Shown: positions 36,890 through 45,086 of the stretch, piece by piece
Numbering within the stretch: the first letter of the stretch is position 1
Layout: each line of letters opens with the position of its first letter
Assembly (NCBI GenBank): GCA_027450005.1
Contig: DAIDKO010000121.1
Span: forward strand, 1 to 45,567
Reading direction: 5' to 3'
Origin: Rhodanobacter sp.
Lineage (GTDB): Bacteria > Pseudomonadota > Gammaproteobacteria > Xanthomonadales > Rhodanobacteraceae
Length of the DNA stretch: 45,567 bases
Made by a program: the position numbers and the translations under genes
The notes under the pieces: generated by a model
What the model was told of the DNA's origin: nothing
Seen by the model: the letters and a program-made list of their open reading frames with translations, nothing else
Databases searched by the model: none

Positions 36890-38464
36890 CTAGTCAGACC
36901 CCAGGATCGCGCTGCCGTAAGCCGGTAACGACAGTCGATTGTCGAGGATGCGGGTGCCGGGCAGGCTGTGCTTCAGCAGATGGTTGAAGCGTTGCGAGGG
37001 CAAGCTCACCGTCTGCGGCCGGTCGAAGAGGTTGTGCAGCACCAGCACGTCGCCGTGCGCGTCGTCCAGCTCCCACGCGGCCACGTGCAGGTTAGCGTCG
37101 CGCCAGTTGCGCAAGGTGCCGTCGCGCAGTGCGGGGATGCCGCGCCGCCAGCCGATCAGCATCCGGTACCAGTTGAGCAGCGAATGCGGATCGGCCTGCT
37201 CGGCCTGCACCGATACGGCGCTGCCGTCACCCGCGCTCCAGCCTTCCCAGGTCGTCTCGCCCGGGCCCTTGCCGGTGCGGTACCAGCGCATCGGCTCGCG
37301 CAGGTGCGGGTCGGGCTTCTCGCCGCGCATGCCGAGTTCCTCACCGTAGTAGATGAAGGGATGACCGGGCAGGGTCAGCAGCATCGCGGCGGCGGTGCGC
37401 ATGTGCTCCGGATTGCCGCCGAGCTGGCTCATCACGCGTTCTTGGTCGTGGTTCGACAGAAACGGCGCGTCGTCAAAGCGGCCGTGCGCAGTGGCGCGGT
37501 AGGCGTCGTATTGGCGCTGCAGCGTGGCGCCGATGTCGCGGTCACGCTCCTGTTCGGCACTGTCGATGAGGCGGGTGGCCAGCGGGAAGTTGAACACTGC
37601 GTCCAGCGAGGCCATCCACGGCACCAGGTTGTCGGGGTTGTGCCGTGCCACCTCGCCGACCAGCCATGCGTGCGGGTTCGATGCGTCGATGCCCTGGTGG
37701 AATTCGTGCCACCAGGCCAGATTCTTCTTGAGCACGAGCGGACTGTCGCCGTCGGTCTCGCTGTTGTCGTAGATGTGCTGCGCCGCGTCGAGACGGAAGC
37801 CGTCCACACCCTTGTCCAGCCAGAACCGGCCCACCTTGACCATCTCAGCGCGCACGGCAGGGTTGTCGTAGTTCAGGTCAGGCATCTGAGCGGTGAACAC
37901 GCCAAGGTAATGCTGCCTTGAAGCCGCCTGACCGCCGCCTGCCGCATGCCAGAGCGGGCCGCCGGTGGCGCTGATCTGCTTGAGATCGGTGGCCGGCGTG
38001 GCCCAGCTGTACCAGTCGTGGTAGGGACTGCGCGGGTCCTGCGCAGCCTTGAACCAGGGCGACTGGTCGCTGGTGTGGTTGATCACCAGGTCGAGCACCA
38101 CCTTGATGCCGCGCTGGTGCGCTTCATGCACGAGCCGCTGGAAGTCGGCCATGTTGCCGTACTGCGGGTTGATCGCCTCGTAGTTGGTGATGTCGTAGCC
38201 GTGGTAGCTCGGCGAGGGGTTGATCGGCATCAGCCAGATGCCGTCCACGCCCAGCGACTTCAGGTAATCGAGCTTGGCGGTGACGCCGTTGAGATCGCCC
38301 ACGCCGTCGCCGTTGGTGTCGTACCAGCTGCGCACGAAGATTTCGTAATAGGTGTCGGAAGGCGCCCGGGACGTGGCGGCGGTAGGCGGTGCAGCTGCGG
38401 CCGGCGCGACAGGTGACAGCAGTGCGGCGAAGAGCAGGAGTGCGAGGCGGAGCGGGGTTTTCAC
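36890..38464 (-). CDS. exported GH13 alpha-amylase
   Basis: 524 residues starting at GTG 38464, with AGGAG five bases upstream. A signal peptide (about 1-25, ending PAAAA) precedes the GH13 barrel: region I DLVINHTS (about 125-132), region II GFRLDAAQH with nucleophile Asp226, region III LVGEVA with acid/base Glu271, and region IV FLSNHDQ with Asp340. The C-terminal beta domain is short. Sequence style (YYEIFVRSWYDTNGDGVGDL) is that of periplasmic alpha-amylases and maltogenic enzymes. It should cleave alpha-1,4 bonds in dextrins brought in by the TonB receptor. The halogenase-like gene ends 20 bp upstream, indicating co-transcription. The longer frame to 38515 is rejected. Confidence 0.94.
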   Translation of the reverse strand: MKTPLRLALLLFAALLSPVAPAAAAPPTAATSRAPSDTYYEIFVRSWYDTNGDGVGDLNGVTAKLDYLKSLGVDGIWLMPINPSPSYHGYDITNYEAINPQYGNMADFQRLVHEAHQRGIKVVLDLVINHTSDQSPWFKAAQDPRSPYHDWYSWATPATDLKQISATGGPLWHAAGGGQAASRQHYLGVFTAQMPDLNYDNPAVRAEMVKVGRFWLDKGVDGFRLDAAQHIYDNSETDGDSPLVLKKNLAWWHEFHQGIDASNPHAWLVGEVARHNPDNLVPWMASLDAVFNFPLATRLIDSAEQERDRDIGATLQRQYDAYRATAHGRFDDAPFLSNHDQERVMSQLGGNPEHMRTAAAMLLTLPGHPFIYYGEELGMRGEKPDPHLREPMRWYRTGKGPGETTWEGWSAGDGSAVSVQAEQADPHSLLNWYRMLIGWRRGIPALRDGTLRNWRDANLHVAAWELDDAHGDVLVLHNLFDRPQTVSLPSQRFNHLLKHSLPGTRILDNRLSLPAYGSAILGSD

Positions 38465-38484
38465 GGAATCTCCTGCGGTGCGGG

Positions 38485-40011
38485 TCAGGCTTCGACGGGT
38501 GACGGCACGCCGCAATGGCGCGCCACGAACTCATGGTGCGGCGGCAGCAGGTTCACGGCGCGACCGACCAGGGTGCGGACATCGGCAAGGAAGCGGTCGA
38601 GTTGCTGGTCGTCCAGTTCGTCGGCCAAGGGGTGGTAGCGCGCCGGCTCGATGTGCTGCCCCAGCAATACCTGCAGCCAGCCGGTTTCGGTGAACAGTTC
38701 GTCGCCCTCGCGGAAGATCATCCCGGTGTGCCGGAACAGCTCGATGCGACGCGCCAGTTCCGGCGGTATCTCCATGGTGCCGCATTGCCGCCAGAACGGA
38801 GTGTCGGTGCGCTCGGTGGCTTTGTAGTGCAGGATCAGGAAGTCACGCACGCGCTCGTATTCGAAGCGGGTTTGGCGGTTGAATTCCTCCGCCAACCTCG
38901 GGTCGCAGTGGCGGTCGGGGAACATCGCCAGCAGGCGGTTCACGCCCGACTGCACCAAGTGGATGCTGGTCGATTCCAGCGGCTCCATGAAGCCGGCAGC
39001 GAGGCCCAGCGCGAGGCAGTTGCGGTTCCATGCCAGCTTGCGCATGCCGGTGACGAAGCGCAGCGGGCGAGGATCGCCCAACGGCTCGGTCTCCAGGTTC
39101 GCCAGCAGCTGCGCGGCGGCTTCGTCGTCGCTGATGAAGCGGCTGCAGTACACGTGGCCGTTGCCGGTGCGGTGCTGCAGCGGGATGCGCCATTGCCAGC
39201 CCGCGGTTCGCGCGCTGGCCTGGGTGTAGGGGCGCATCGGGCCGCCCGGCGCGCTACCCACCGCCAGTGCGCGGTCGCAGGGCAGCCAGTGTTGCCAGTT
39301 CTCGTAGCCGGTCTTCAGCGCGCCCTCGATCAGCAGGCCGTGGAAGCCGGAACAGTCGATGAAGAAGTCCCCCTCGACCGTTGCGCCATTGTCCAACAGC
39401 AAGGACGTGATGCGACCGTCGTCGGCGTGCAGGTGCACGTCGACCACCTTGCCCTCGATACGCTGCACGATGCCGGGCTTGATGTGTTTGCGCAGGTACT
39501 GGCCATACAGCGAGGCGTCGAAATGGTAGGCGTAGCGGATGCCGCCCAATGGGCTGTTCGGCACCGCGTCCATTCGCGCGAAACGGTTCTGGGCGGCGGC
39601 GGCCGAATTCACCGAATGGGCCCACAGGCTCTGCGCGCCGTGCCGGCCGCGGCTGCGCAGCCAGTGCTGGTGGAACGGCGTCAGCCCCACGGGTACGCCG
39701 AAGTCGCCGAAGGCGTGCAGGTAGGAGTCGCCCAGCCGGCCGAAGCCGTTGAGCTGTACGCCGAGTTTGAAGGTGCCATGCACGGCACGCAGCATGTCGT
39801 CCTCGTCGATGCCGAGGAAGCGGTTGACGTGCAGGATCTGCGGGATGGTCGCCTCGCCCACGCCCACGGTACCGATCTCGGCCGATTCCACCAGCCGGAT
39901 CTGCAATTGGGAGCCGAGCGCGCGGGCCAGCAGGGCAGCGGTCAGCCAGCCGGCGGTGCCGCCGCCGACGATGACTAGCTGACGGATGCGTGTGTCGCCG
40001 ATGTCGCCCAT
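38485..40011 (-). CDS. tryptophan-halogenase-family flavoprotein
   Basis: 508 residues. FAD site GGGTAGW (16-22), the GVGEATIP motif (50-57), catalytic-type Lys82 in FKLGV, the halogenase signature WQWRIP (272-277) and Glu346 in EPLEST are all present, so the residues needed for flavin-dependent halogenation are kept. Relatives next to TonB receptors in Xanthomonas and Brevundimonas have, from memory, shown halogenation of indole-type compounds in vitro, but no tryptophan-derived product is suggested here: all neighbours act on glucans. No signal peptide. ATG 40011 has AGGAG 7 bp upstream; a 10-residue extension is possible. Role in the locus unknown. Confidence 0.9.
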   Translation of the reverse strand: MGDIGDTRIRQLVIVGGGTAGWLTAALLARALGSQLQIRLVESAEIGTVGVGEATIPQILHVNRFLGIDEDDMLRAVHGTFKLGVQLNGFGRLGDSYLHAFGDFGVPVGLTPFHQHWLRSRGRHGAQSLWAHSVNSAAAAQNRFARMDAVPNSPLGGIRYAYHFDASLYGQYLRKHIKPGIVQRIEGKVVDVHLHADDGRITSLLLDNGATVEGDFFIDCSGFHGLLIEGALKTGYENWQHWLPCDRALAVGSAPGGPMRPYTQASARTAGWQWRIPLQHRTGNGHVYCSRFISDDEAAAQLLANLETEPLGDPRPLRFVTGMRKLAWNRNCLALGLAAGFMEPLESTSIHLVQSGVNRLLAMFPDRHCDPRLAEEFNRQTRFEYERVRDFLILHYKATERTDTPFWRQCGTMEIPPELARRIELFRHTGMIFREGDELFTETGWLQVLLGQHIEPARYHPLADELDDQQLDRFLADVRTLVGRAVNLLPPHHEFVARHCGVPSPVEA

Positions 40012-40050
40012 GCGCTGGCTCCTGTGTTGCCCGCCACGCACGGCGGGATT

Positions 40051-40090
40051 GGAGAGAAAAATGCCCCGCCGGAATCCGCACGGCGGGGCA
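40051..40090 (-). terminator. strong rho-independent terminator between TonB receptor and halogenase genes
   Basis: TGCCCCGCCG (40062-40071) and CGGCGGGGCA (40081-40090) form a perfect 10-bp stem; on the minus strand TTTTTCTCT follows. It lies 27 bp past the receptor stop. A second small hairpin, CCCGCC/GGCGGG (40030-40047), is next to it. Partial read-through would give high receptor and lower enzyme expression. Confidence 0.85.
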
Positions 40091-40116
40091 CACGGGGAGT
40101 CAAGCTTGTCAGAACA

Positions 40117-43032
40117 TCACTGGAACTTGTAAGAAACACCCAGCGAGTAAGTGCGACCGTAGCGTTCCCAAGTCTGCACCTGGCGTGGATCGTTGTTCTG
40201 GAACGTGGTGAAGATCTTGTTCGAGAGGTTCGAGCCAGTCGCGATCAGAGTCAGTCCCTTCCACGACCCTTGCTCGAACGTGTAGCTCACCTGCGCGTCG
40301 TAGGTGCTGCCGCCCTGCAGCGTCTGCTCGACACGCGTCGCGCTGATGCCCGACACCTCGCCCAAGAAGCTGGAACGATAGTTGTCGCTCACGCGCGCCT
40401 CGAACCCGTTGTGCTGATAGTAGAACGTGCCGCTGGCGACCCACTTCGACAGGCCCGGCACGGTAATCGGTGTCGGGTTACCGCCGTACACCAGGGAGCT
40501 CTTGGTGCGGGTGCCGGAGAGGACCGTGCCGAAGCCGTCGAGTACCGGGGTGATCAGGTTGAACGGCAGGTTCAAGGTCACCTGGGCGCCCTTGACGTAA
40601 CCGTGGCCGTCGTTGTTCGGGCCGGAGACATAGCCCTGGGTGGTTCCGAGCTGGCTCAGCTGCGTCGGGCTCAGGTTGAACGGCAGGAACGAGGCGAAGT
40701 CATACGGGAAGGCCGCATTCGGGTCGATGTAGTCGCGAAGGCTGATGAAGTAGCCAGACACCGAGAAGTAGCCGCCGCCGCCGCTGCAAAGTTGCGAGTT
40801 CTTCTGGTCTGCGGCGTTGCACTTGTAGTTGCTGCCACCCGCGAAGTAGTGCTCGTAGCTGACGTTGTAGTTGTTGGCCATGGTCGGCTTCAGCTTGGCG
40901 TTGCCGCCGGACGCGCTGAAGTAGGCCTGGTTCGGATCGGTGGACTGCAGGTGCGTGACGTTACCGTTCACCGAGAGGCTGGGATTCATCTGGTCCATGC
41001 GCGGACGGGCCAGGGTGCGGGCCGCGCTCACGCGGATGTCGTCGTTGTCGGTGAGGCCGAAGATAAGGTTAGCACTCGGCAAGTAACGGGTGTAACTGGT
41101 GCTGCCACTGATCGGTAGCAGCGAGAACGTGCCCGTGACGGCACTGCCCGGAGCCACGCGTTCGCCGGTGGCACGCTGCGCGGTGTGCTGCATCTGCACA
41201 CCGAAGTTGCCGCGCAGGCTGACGGGGCCAAGATTGGTGTCGATGTTGAACTGGAAGAACGGAGTGAAGACGTTCTCATGCGTCTTCCAGTTCGGCGGCG
41301 TACCGGTATTGGAGCCGAAGGTCGGCACGTTGACCAAGCTGCCATTGGCGATCAGGTCGAACGGGTTGTAGCAGAGCTGCGGGCCGATGCCCATCCAAGA
41401 CAGCGGGTCGCAAACGCCGGCACCTTGGATCGGGGCAGTCGTGACGGCGCTGCCGCCGCTGAGTGTGCCACCGCCCAAGGTCAGGAAGGCTTGGTCGATA
41501 TGGTAGGTCTTGTCGCGGCGGCTGTTGCTAACGCCGAACACCAAGCTCGAAAATGGCCCGCTAGCAAAGCTGCGCTCCACCGAGAGACGCACGTTGGCCA
41601 GATAGTCGACGGTGCGCGGTGCATTGATGAAGCCAGCCTGCACCAAGTTGGCGCCAGCGCCCCAGCCCTGCGGGTCAGTCAATACCACGCCTTGGGTGTA
41701 GTTCAGCGAGGGGCTGAGTTGGAGCATGTGGTTGCTGAGTTCGTTGAAGGCGACCGTGTCGAGTGCGCCGCCGCTCGAGCCATAGCCGGTGCCGGAATAG
41801 CTCTCCAGATTGACGTCATGGCGGGTAGCGCGCGAGTAGTTCGCGTCGGCGTCCACGGACCAATTTTCGTTGATGGTGAACTTGTTGTCCCAGTTGAAGT
41901 TGTAGACGCGAGCGCTACTGCTGTTGTAATCGTTGCGTATCACCGGCTTGACGTTGGCGTAGGTGCCGCTCTGCACGAAGCCGCCACCGCTGACATGGGG
42001 ATCGGCAACCACCGTGACGCCGGGCTGCAGCTGAGCAGCGCTCCAGTACAGCGGGAACTCCATACCCTTCGCCTGCTGCACGTCCTTGAAGTTGTCATAC
42101 GTCATGTCGACCGTGCCGGTATAGAACTCGCTAGGCTGCCACTGCACGGTGGCCAGCAGGCCATTGCGCCTGAGGCTGTCCGTGATGCCGTAGTTCTTGG
42201 AGCCGCCGATCACTGCGTTGCCGTTTGAGGTGGGGTAGCCCCATGGTGCCTGGTGCTGGATCTGTGAGGGGTTGTCCTCCAGGTCCACACCCAAGGTCAC
42301 ACCGACGGTGTGGTCAGCGAATTGGTCCACCCAGACGCCGTTGACGTTGTGACCCGTATCGCTCACGCCGGGGCCGGTCGCCAGCTGGGACATGTCGTTC
42401 CAGATGTACTTGGCGTTTACCGCGGCCTCTGGGCCGGACTTGTCCAGCGGGCGGATCGTGTGCATGTCCACGGTACCAGCCAAGCCTTGGCCGATCAGGT
42501 CAGCCTCGGGGCTCATGTGCACAACCACGTTGTCGAACCAGCTCGATGGATACTGGTCGAATGCCACGTCTCGGTTGTTGTTCGTGCTGACCTGTTGGCC
42601 GCCATTGACCAGCGCGGTGGAGAAATCCGGGCCGAGGCCGTGTATGGAGAGCACCTGTGGACGGCCGTCCACGGTCTGGACTGCGAGCCCGGGCAGGCGG
42701 CCCAGCGCATCGGCAATGGAGACGCCGGGCAACTTGCCGACCTGTTCGGCGGAAACCGCTTCAACGATCGTGCTGGCGTTGCGCTTCAGTGCGGTCGAGT
42801 TCTCGATACTGCTGATGAAGCCATTCACCTGCACGGCTTGCATCTGCTTGGCTTCCGTTCGCTTCCCCTTCTTACCGGAGGCGTCGGCCTTGGTCGTCGC
42901 TGTATCGGATTTCGCCGCTGCCTGTGTGTCCTGCGGTTGCGTGGTGGGCACGGTCGCCGCGCTGGCCGCGGCGCTGGCGCCAAGGCACGCGGATGCGATC
43001 GCCATGGCCAGCAGCTTGTGCTTCATCAACAT
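40117..43032 (-). CDS. TonB-dependent receptor, predicted maltodextrin uptake
   Basis: 971 residues. A signal peptide (about 1-27), a Lys/Ala/Thr-rich spacer and a TonB-box-like MQAVQVNGF (about 65-72) precede the plug (about 75-200, with VSIADALGRLPGLAVQ), and a 22-strand barrel ends in Phe-Gln (VSYKFQ). The size and long N-terminal spacer match the sugar-scavenging receptors of Xanthomonas and Caulobacter (MalA type). It would carry oligosaccharides too large for porins across the outer membrane, powered by TonB-ExbBD. GGGGAG lies 7 bp before ATG 43032. Substrate is inferred from the amylase and glucosidase genes. Confidence 0.93.
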   Translation of the reverse strand: MLMKHKLLAMAIASACLGASAAASAATVPTTQPQDTQAAAKSDTATTKADASGKKGKRTEAKQMQAVQVNGFISSIENSTALKRNASTIVEAVSAEQVGKLPGVSIADALGRLPGLAVQTVDGRPQVLSIHGLGPDFSTALVNGGQQVSTNNNRDVAFDQYPSSWFDNVVVHMSPEADLIGQGLAGTVDMHTIRPLDKSGPEAAVNAKYIWNDMSQLATGPGVSDTGHNVNGVWVDQFADHTVGVTLGVDLEDNPSQIQHQAPWGYPTSNGNAVIGGSKNYGITDSLRRNGLLATVQWQPSEFYTGTVDMTYDNFKDVQQAKGMEFPLYWSAAQLQPGVTVVADPHVSGGGFVQSGTYANVKPVIRNDYNSSSARVYNFNWDNKFTINENWSVDADANYSRATRHDVNLESYSGTGYGSSGGALDTVAFNELSNHMLQLSPSLNYTQGVVLTDPQGWGAGANLVQAGFINAPRTVDYLANVRLSVERSFASGPFSSLVFGVSNSRRDKTYHIDQAFLTLGGGTLSGGSAVTTAPIQGAGVCDPLSWMGIGPQLCYNPFDLIANGSLVNVPTFGSNTGTPPNWKTHENVFTPFFQFNIDTNLGPVSLRGNFGVQMQHTAQRATGERVAPGSAVTGTFSLLPISGSTSYTRYLPSANLIFGLTDNDDIRVSAARTLARPRMDQMNPSLSVNGNVTHLQSTDPNQAYFSASGGNAKLKPTMANNYNVSYEHYFAGGSNYKCNAADQKNSQLCSGGGGYFSVSGYFISLRDYIDPNAAFPYDFASFLPFNLSPTQLSQLGTTQGYVSGPNNDGHGYVKGAQVTLNLPFNLITPVLDGFGTVLSGTRTKSSLVYGGNPTPITVPGLSKWVASGTFYYQHNGFEARVSDNYRSSFLGEVSGISATRVEQTLQGGSTYDAQVSYTFEQGSWKGLTLIATGSNLSNKIFTTFQNNDPRQVQTWERYGRTYSLGVSYKFQ

Positions 43033-43145
43033 GTTTTGTCTCCCCTCAAGATGGTGTTGTGGTTGTCGCGCGAACCGTCTGGCGAGTCCGTAGCCGACGA
43101 CCGTGGGCGGCAGGCTCCCGCCTGCACGCCTCGTCGCGTGGGTCC

Positions 43146-43175
43146 ATGTTAGGGCTGCAACTTAGGCGCGAACAA
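43146..43175 (-). promoter_or_regulatory. likely TonB-receptor promoter
   Basis: On the minus strand TTGTTC (43175-43170) and TAACAT (43151-43146) are 18 bp apart. The operator copy at 43179-43193 sits immediately upstream of the -35. The predicted leader is about 105 bases. Confidence 0.45.
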
Positions 43176-43178
43176 TTC

Positions 43179-43193
43179 CTGCATACGTATTCA
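43179..43193. promoter_or_regulatory. candidate LacI-type operator, copy 1
   Basis: CTGCATACGTATTCA is a near-palindrome centred on ACGT, as is usual for LacI-family operators with a central CG. It lies just upstream of the receptor -35. Its exact reverse complement occurs at 43361-43375. Confidence 0.65.
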
Positions 43194-43360
43194 TGGCGTG
43201 ACGAAGCGGCACTTGATGCATTGCAGCATTTCTGTCCGGCGAATTCGTATCGCGTTGCGCAAACCCTTGCTATTAAGCCATTTAAGCGTGTCGTTGCAAT
43301 TCCGTGAAAATCGTTTGGACGTCCATTTGATTTGCACGCATGACGCAACCGCAGCATCCG

Positions 43361-43375
43361 TGAATACGTATGCAG
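43361..43375. promoter_or_regulatory. candidate LacI-type operator, copy 2
   Basis: TGAATACGTATGCAG is the exact inverted copy of the element at 43179-43193, with centres 182 bp apart. It lies about 87-100 bp before the GH13_23 start codon, so it probably controls that gene, alone or by looping with copy 1. Confidence 0.65.
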
Positions 43376-43461
43376 CACAGTGGGGGGTGTGCATGGGCTG
43401 CCACTAAGCTGCTCGCCATTCGATGGACCGGGCGGCTCGCCCGCGCATGGGGCACAGCTCA

Positions 43462-45078
43462 ATGACCAACACTCCCTGGTGGCGCGGCGCCGTCATCTAC
43501 CAGATCTATCCGCGCAGCTTCCTCGACACCGATGGCGATGGCGTGGGCGATCTGCCCGGTATCATCCAGCGGCTGGACTACGTGGCCGGCTTGGGTGTGG
43601 ATGCGATCTGGGTCGCACCGTTCTTCAAGTCACCGATGGCGGATTTCGGCTACGACATCGCCGACTCTTGCGACGTTGACCCGCTATTCGGCAAGCTCGC
43701 CGATTTCGACCGGCTGCTGCGCGAAGCGCATGCGCGCGGGCTGAAGGTGATGATCGACCAGGTGCTCAGCCATACCTCCGACGAGCACGCCTGGTTCAAG
43801 GAAAGCAAGCAGAGCCGCGACAACGCTAGGGCCGACTGGTACGTGTGGGCCGACGCGAACGAGGACGGCACGCCGCCCAACAACTGGCTCTCGATCTTCG
43901 GCGGCGGCGCGTGGCAGTGGGAGCCGCGGCGCGGCCAGTACTACCTGCACAACTTCCTAGCCAGCCAGCCCGACCTGAACTTCCACAACCCGGACGTACG
44001 CGCCGCGGTACTGGACAACCTGCGCTTCTGGCTGGATCGCGGCGTGGACGGCTTCCGCCTCGACTCGATAAACTTCTGCTTCCACGACGCTCAGCTGCGC
44101 GACAACCCGGCAAAGCCTAAGGCGATGCGCACCGGTCGCGGCTTCAGCGCCGACAATCCCTACGCGTTCCAGTACCACATCTACAACAACACGCAACCCG
44201 AGAACCTCGCGTTCCTGCAGGACCTGCGTGCTTTGATGGATCGCTACCCCGGCATCGTCACGCTGGGCGAAATCTCCTCCGAGGATTCGCTGGCGACGAT
44301 GGCTGAGTACACCAGCGGCCACCGCCTGCACATGGGCTACAGCTTCGAGCTGCTCACCAAAGACTTCAGCGCTGCGCACATCCGCGACACCGTGCGTACG
44401 CTGGAGGCGAAGTTGACCGAAGGCTGGCCATGCTGGGCGATCTCCAACCACGACGTGGAGCGCGTGGTCAGCCGCTGGGGCGGAGGAGACGCCTCCGCCG
44501 CGATGGCGAACCAGCTCACCGCGATGGTCTGCTCGCTGCGTGGCTCCGTGTGCGTGTACCAGGGAGAGGAGCTCGGCCTGACCGAGGCCCAGCTACCCTA
44601 TGAGTCGCTGCGCGATCCCTACGGCATCGCGTTCTGGCCGGAGTTCAAGGGTCGCGACGGTTGCCGCACGCCTATGCCGTGGAGCGACGCCGAACACGCC
44701 GGTTTCAGCAGCGCCGTGCCGTGGCTGCCGGTGCCGCCCGAGCATCGCGCGCTGAACGCGGCGAAGCAGCAGGCGGATCCCGCTTCCGCGCTAAACGGCT
44801 ACCGCCGCTTCATGCACTGGCGCCGGGGACTGCCCGCGCTGCGCCACGGCAGCATCCGCTTTCTCGACACGCCGGAACCGGTGCTGGCGTTCGTTCGCGA
44901 GCTTGGCGAGGAGCGCGTGCTGGCGGCGTTCAATCTCTGCGCCGAGGCGGCGGAATGCGATCTGCCGCCGATTGGCGAACTGCAGGCGCTGCAATGCCAT
45001 GGCCTCGCCTCCGGTACGCTGGATGGCGGTCGCTTGTGCATGCCTGCCCACGGCAGCCTGTTTGCGCGCGTGGTCTGA
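43462..45078 (+). CDS. GH13_23 alpha-glucosidase / glucosyl-transfer enzyme (XgtA-like)
   Basis: 538 residues, no signal peptide, so cytoplasmic. Length and sequence closely follow the Xanthomonas XgtA/AglA-type enzymes as I remember them. Catalytic residues are Asp201 (GFRLDSINF), Glu270 (TLGEISSED) and Asp331 (AISNHD), which are at the same numbers as I recall for XgtA. Such enzymes hydrolyse maltose and short alpha-glucosides and can transfer glucose to other acceptors. It would split maltose entering through the MFS carrier. I chose ATG 43462 (MTNTPWWRG) on family N-termini; ATG 43447 is an alternative, and neither has a strong Shine-Dalgarno. Stop is 8 bp from the convergent glycosyltransferase gene. 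Confidence 0.93.
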   Translation: MTNTPWWRGAVIYQIYPRSFLDTDGDGVGDLPGIIQRLDYVAGLGVDAIWVAPFFKSPMADFGYDIADSCDVDPLFGKLADFDRLLREAHARGLKVMIDQVLSHTSDEHAWFKESKQSRDNARADWYVWADANEDGTPPNNWLSIFGGGAWQWEPRRGQYYLHNFLASQPDLNFHNPDVRAAVLDNLRFWLDRGVDGFRLDSINFCFHDAQLRDNPAKPKAMRTGRGFSADNPYAFQYHIYNNTQPENLAFLQDLRALMDRYPGIVTLGEISSEDSLATMAEYTSGHRLHMGYSFELLTKDFSAAHIRDTVRTLEAKLTEGWPCWAISNHDVERVVSRWGGGDASAAMANQLTAMVCSLRGSVCVYQGEELGLTEAQLPYESLRDPYGIAFWPEFKGRDGCRTPMPWSDAEHAGFSSAVPWLPVPPEHRALNAAKQQADPASALNGYRRFMHWRRGLPALRHGSIRFLDTPEPVLAFVRELGEERVLAAFNLCAEAAECDLPPIGELQALQCHGLASGTLDGGRLCMPAHGSLFARVV

Positions 45079-45086
45079 TCCGCCTA

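Larger units (their letters stand above)
43033..43461. other. divergent control region of the glucan locus
   Basis: About 430 bp between the receptor and the GH13_23 gene. It holds a likely receptor promoter, two inverted copies of a 15-bp element, a TGGACGTCCA palindrome (43316-43325) and AT-richer sequence than its surroundings. No credible coding frame was found. Confidence 0.65.

Noticed and set aside
38515-39978. 487-codon plus-strand frame opposite the halogenase gene
   Set aside because: Long antisense frames are common at this GC content; the protein is low-complexity and matches no fold, while the minus strand encodes a clear flavoprotein.
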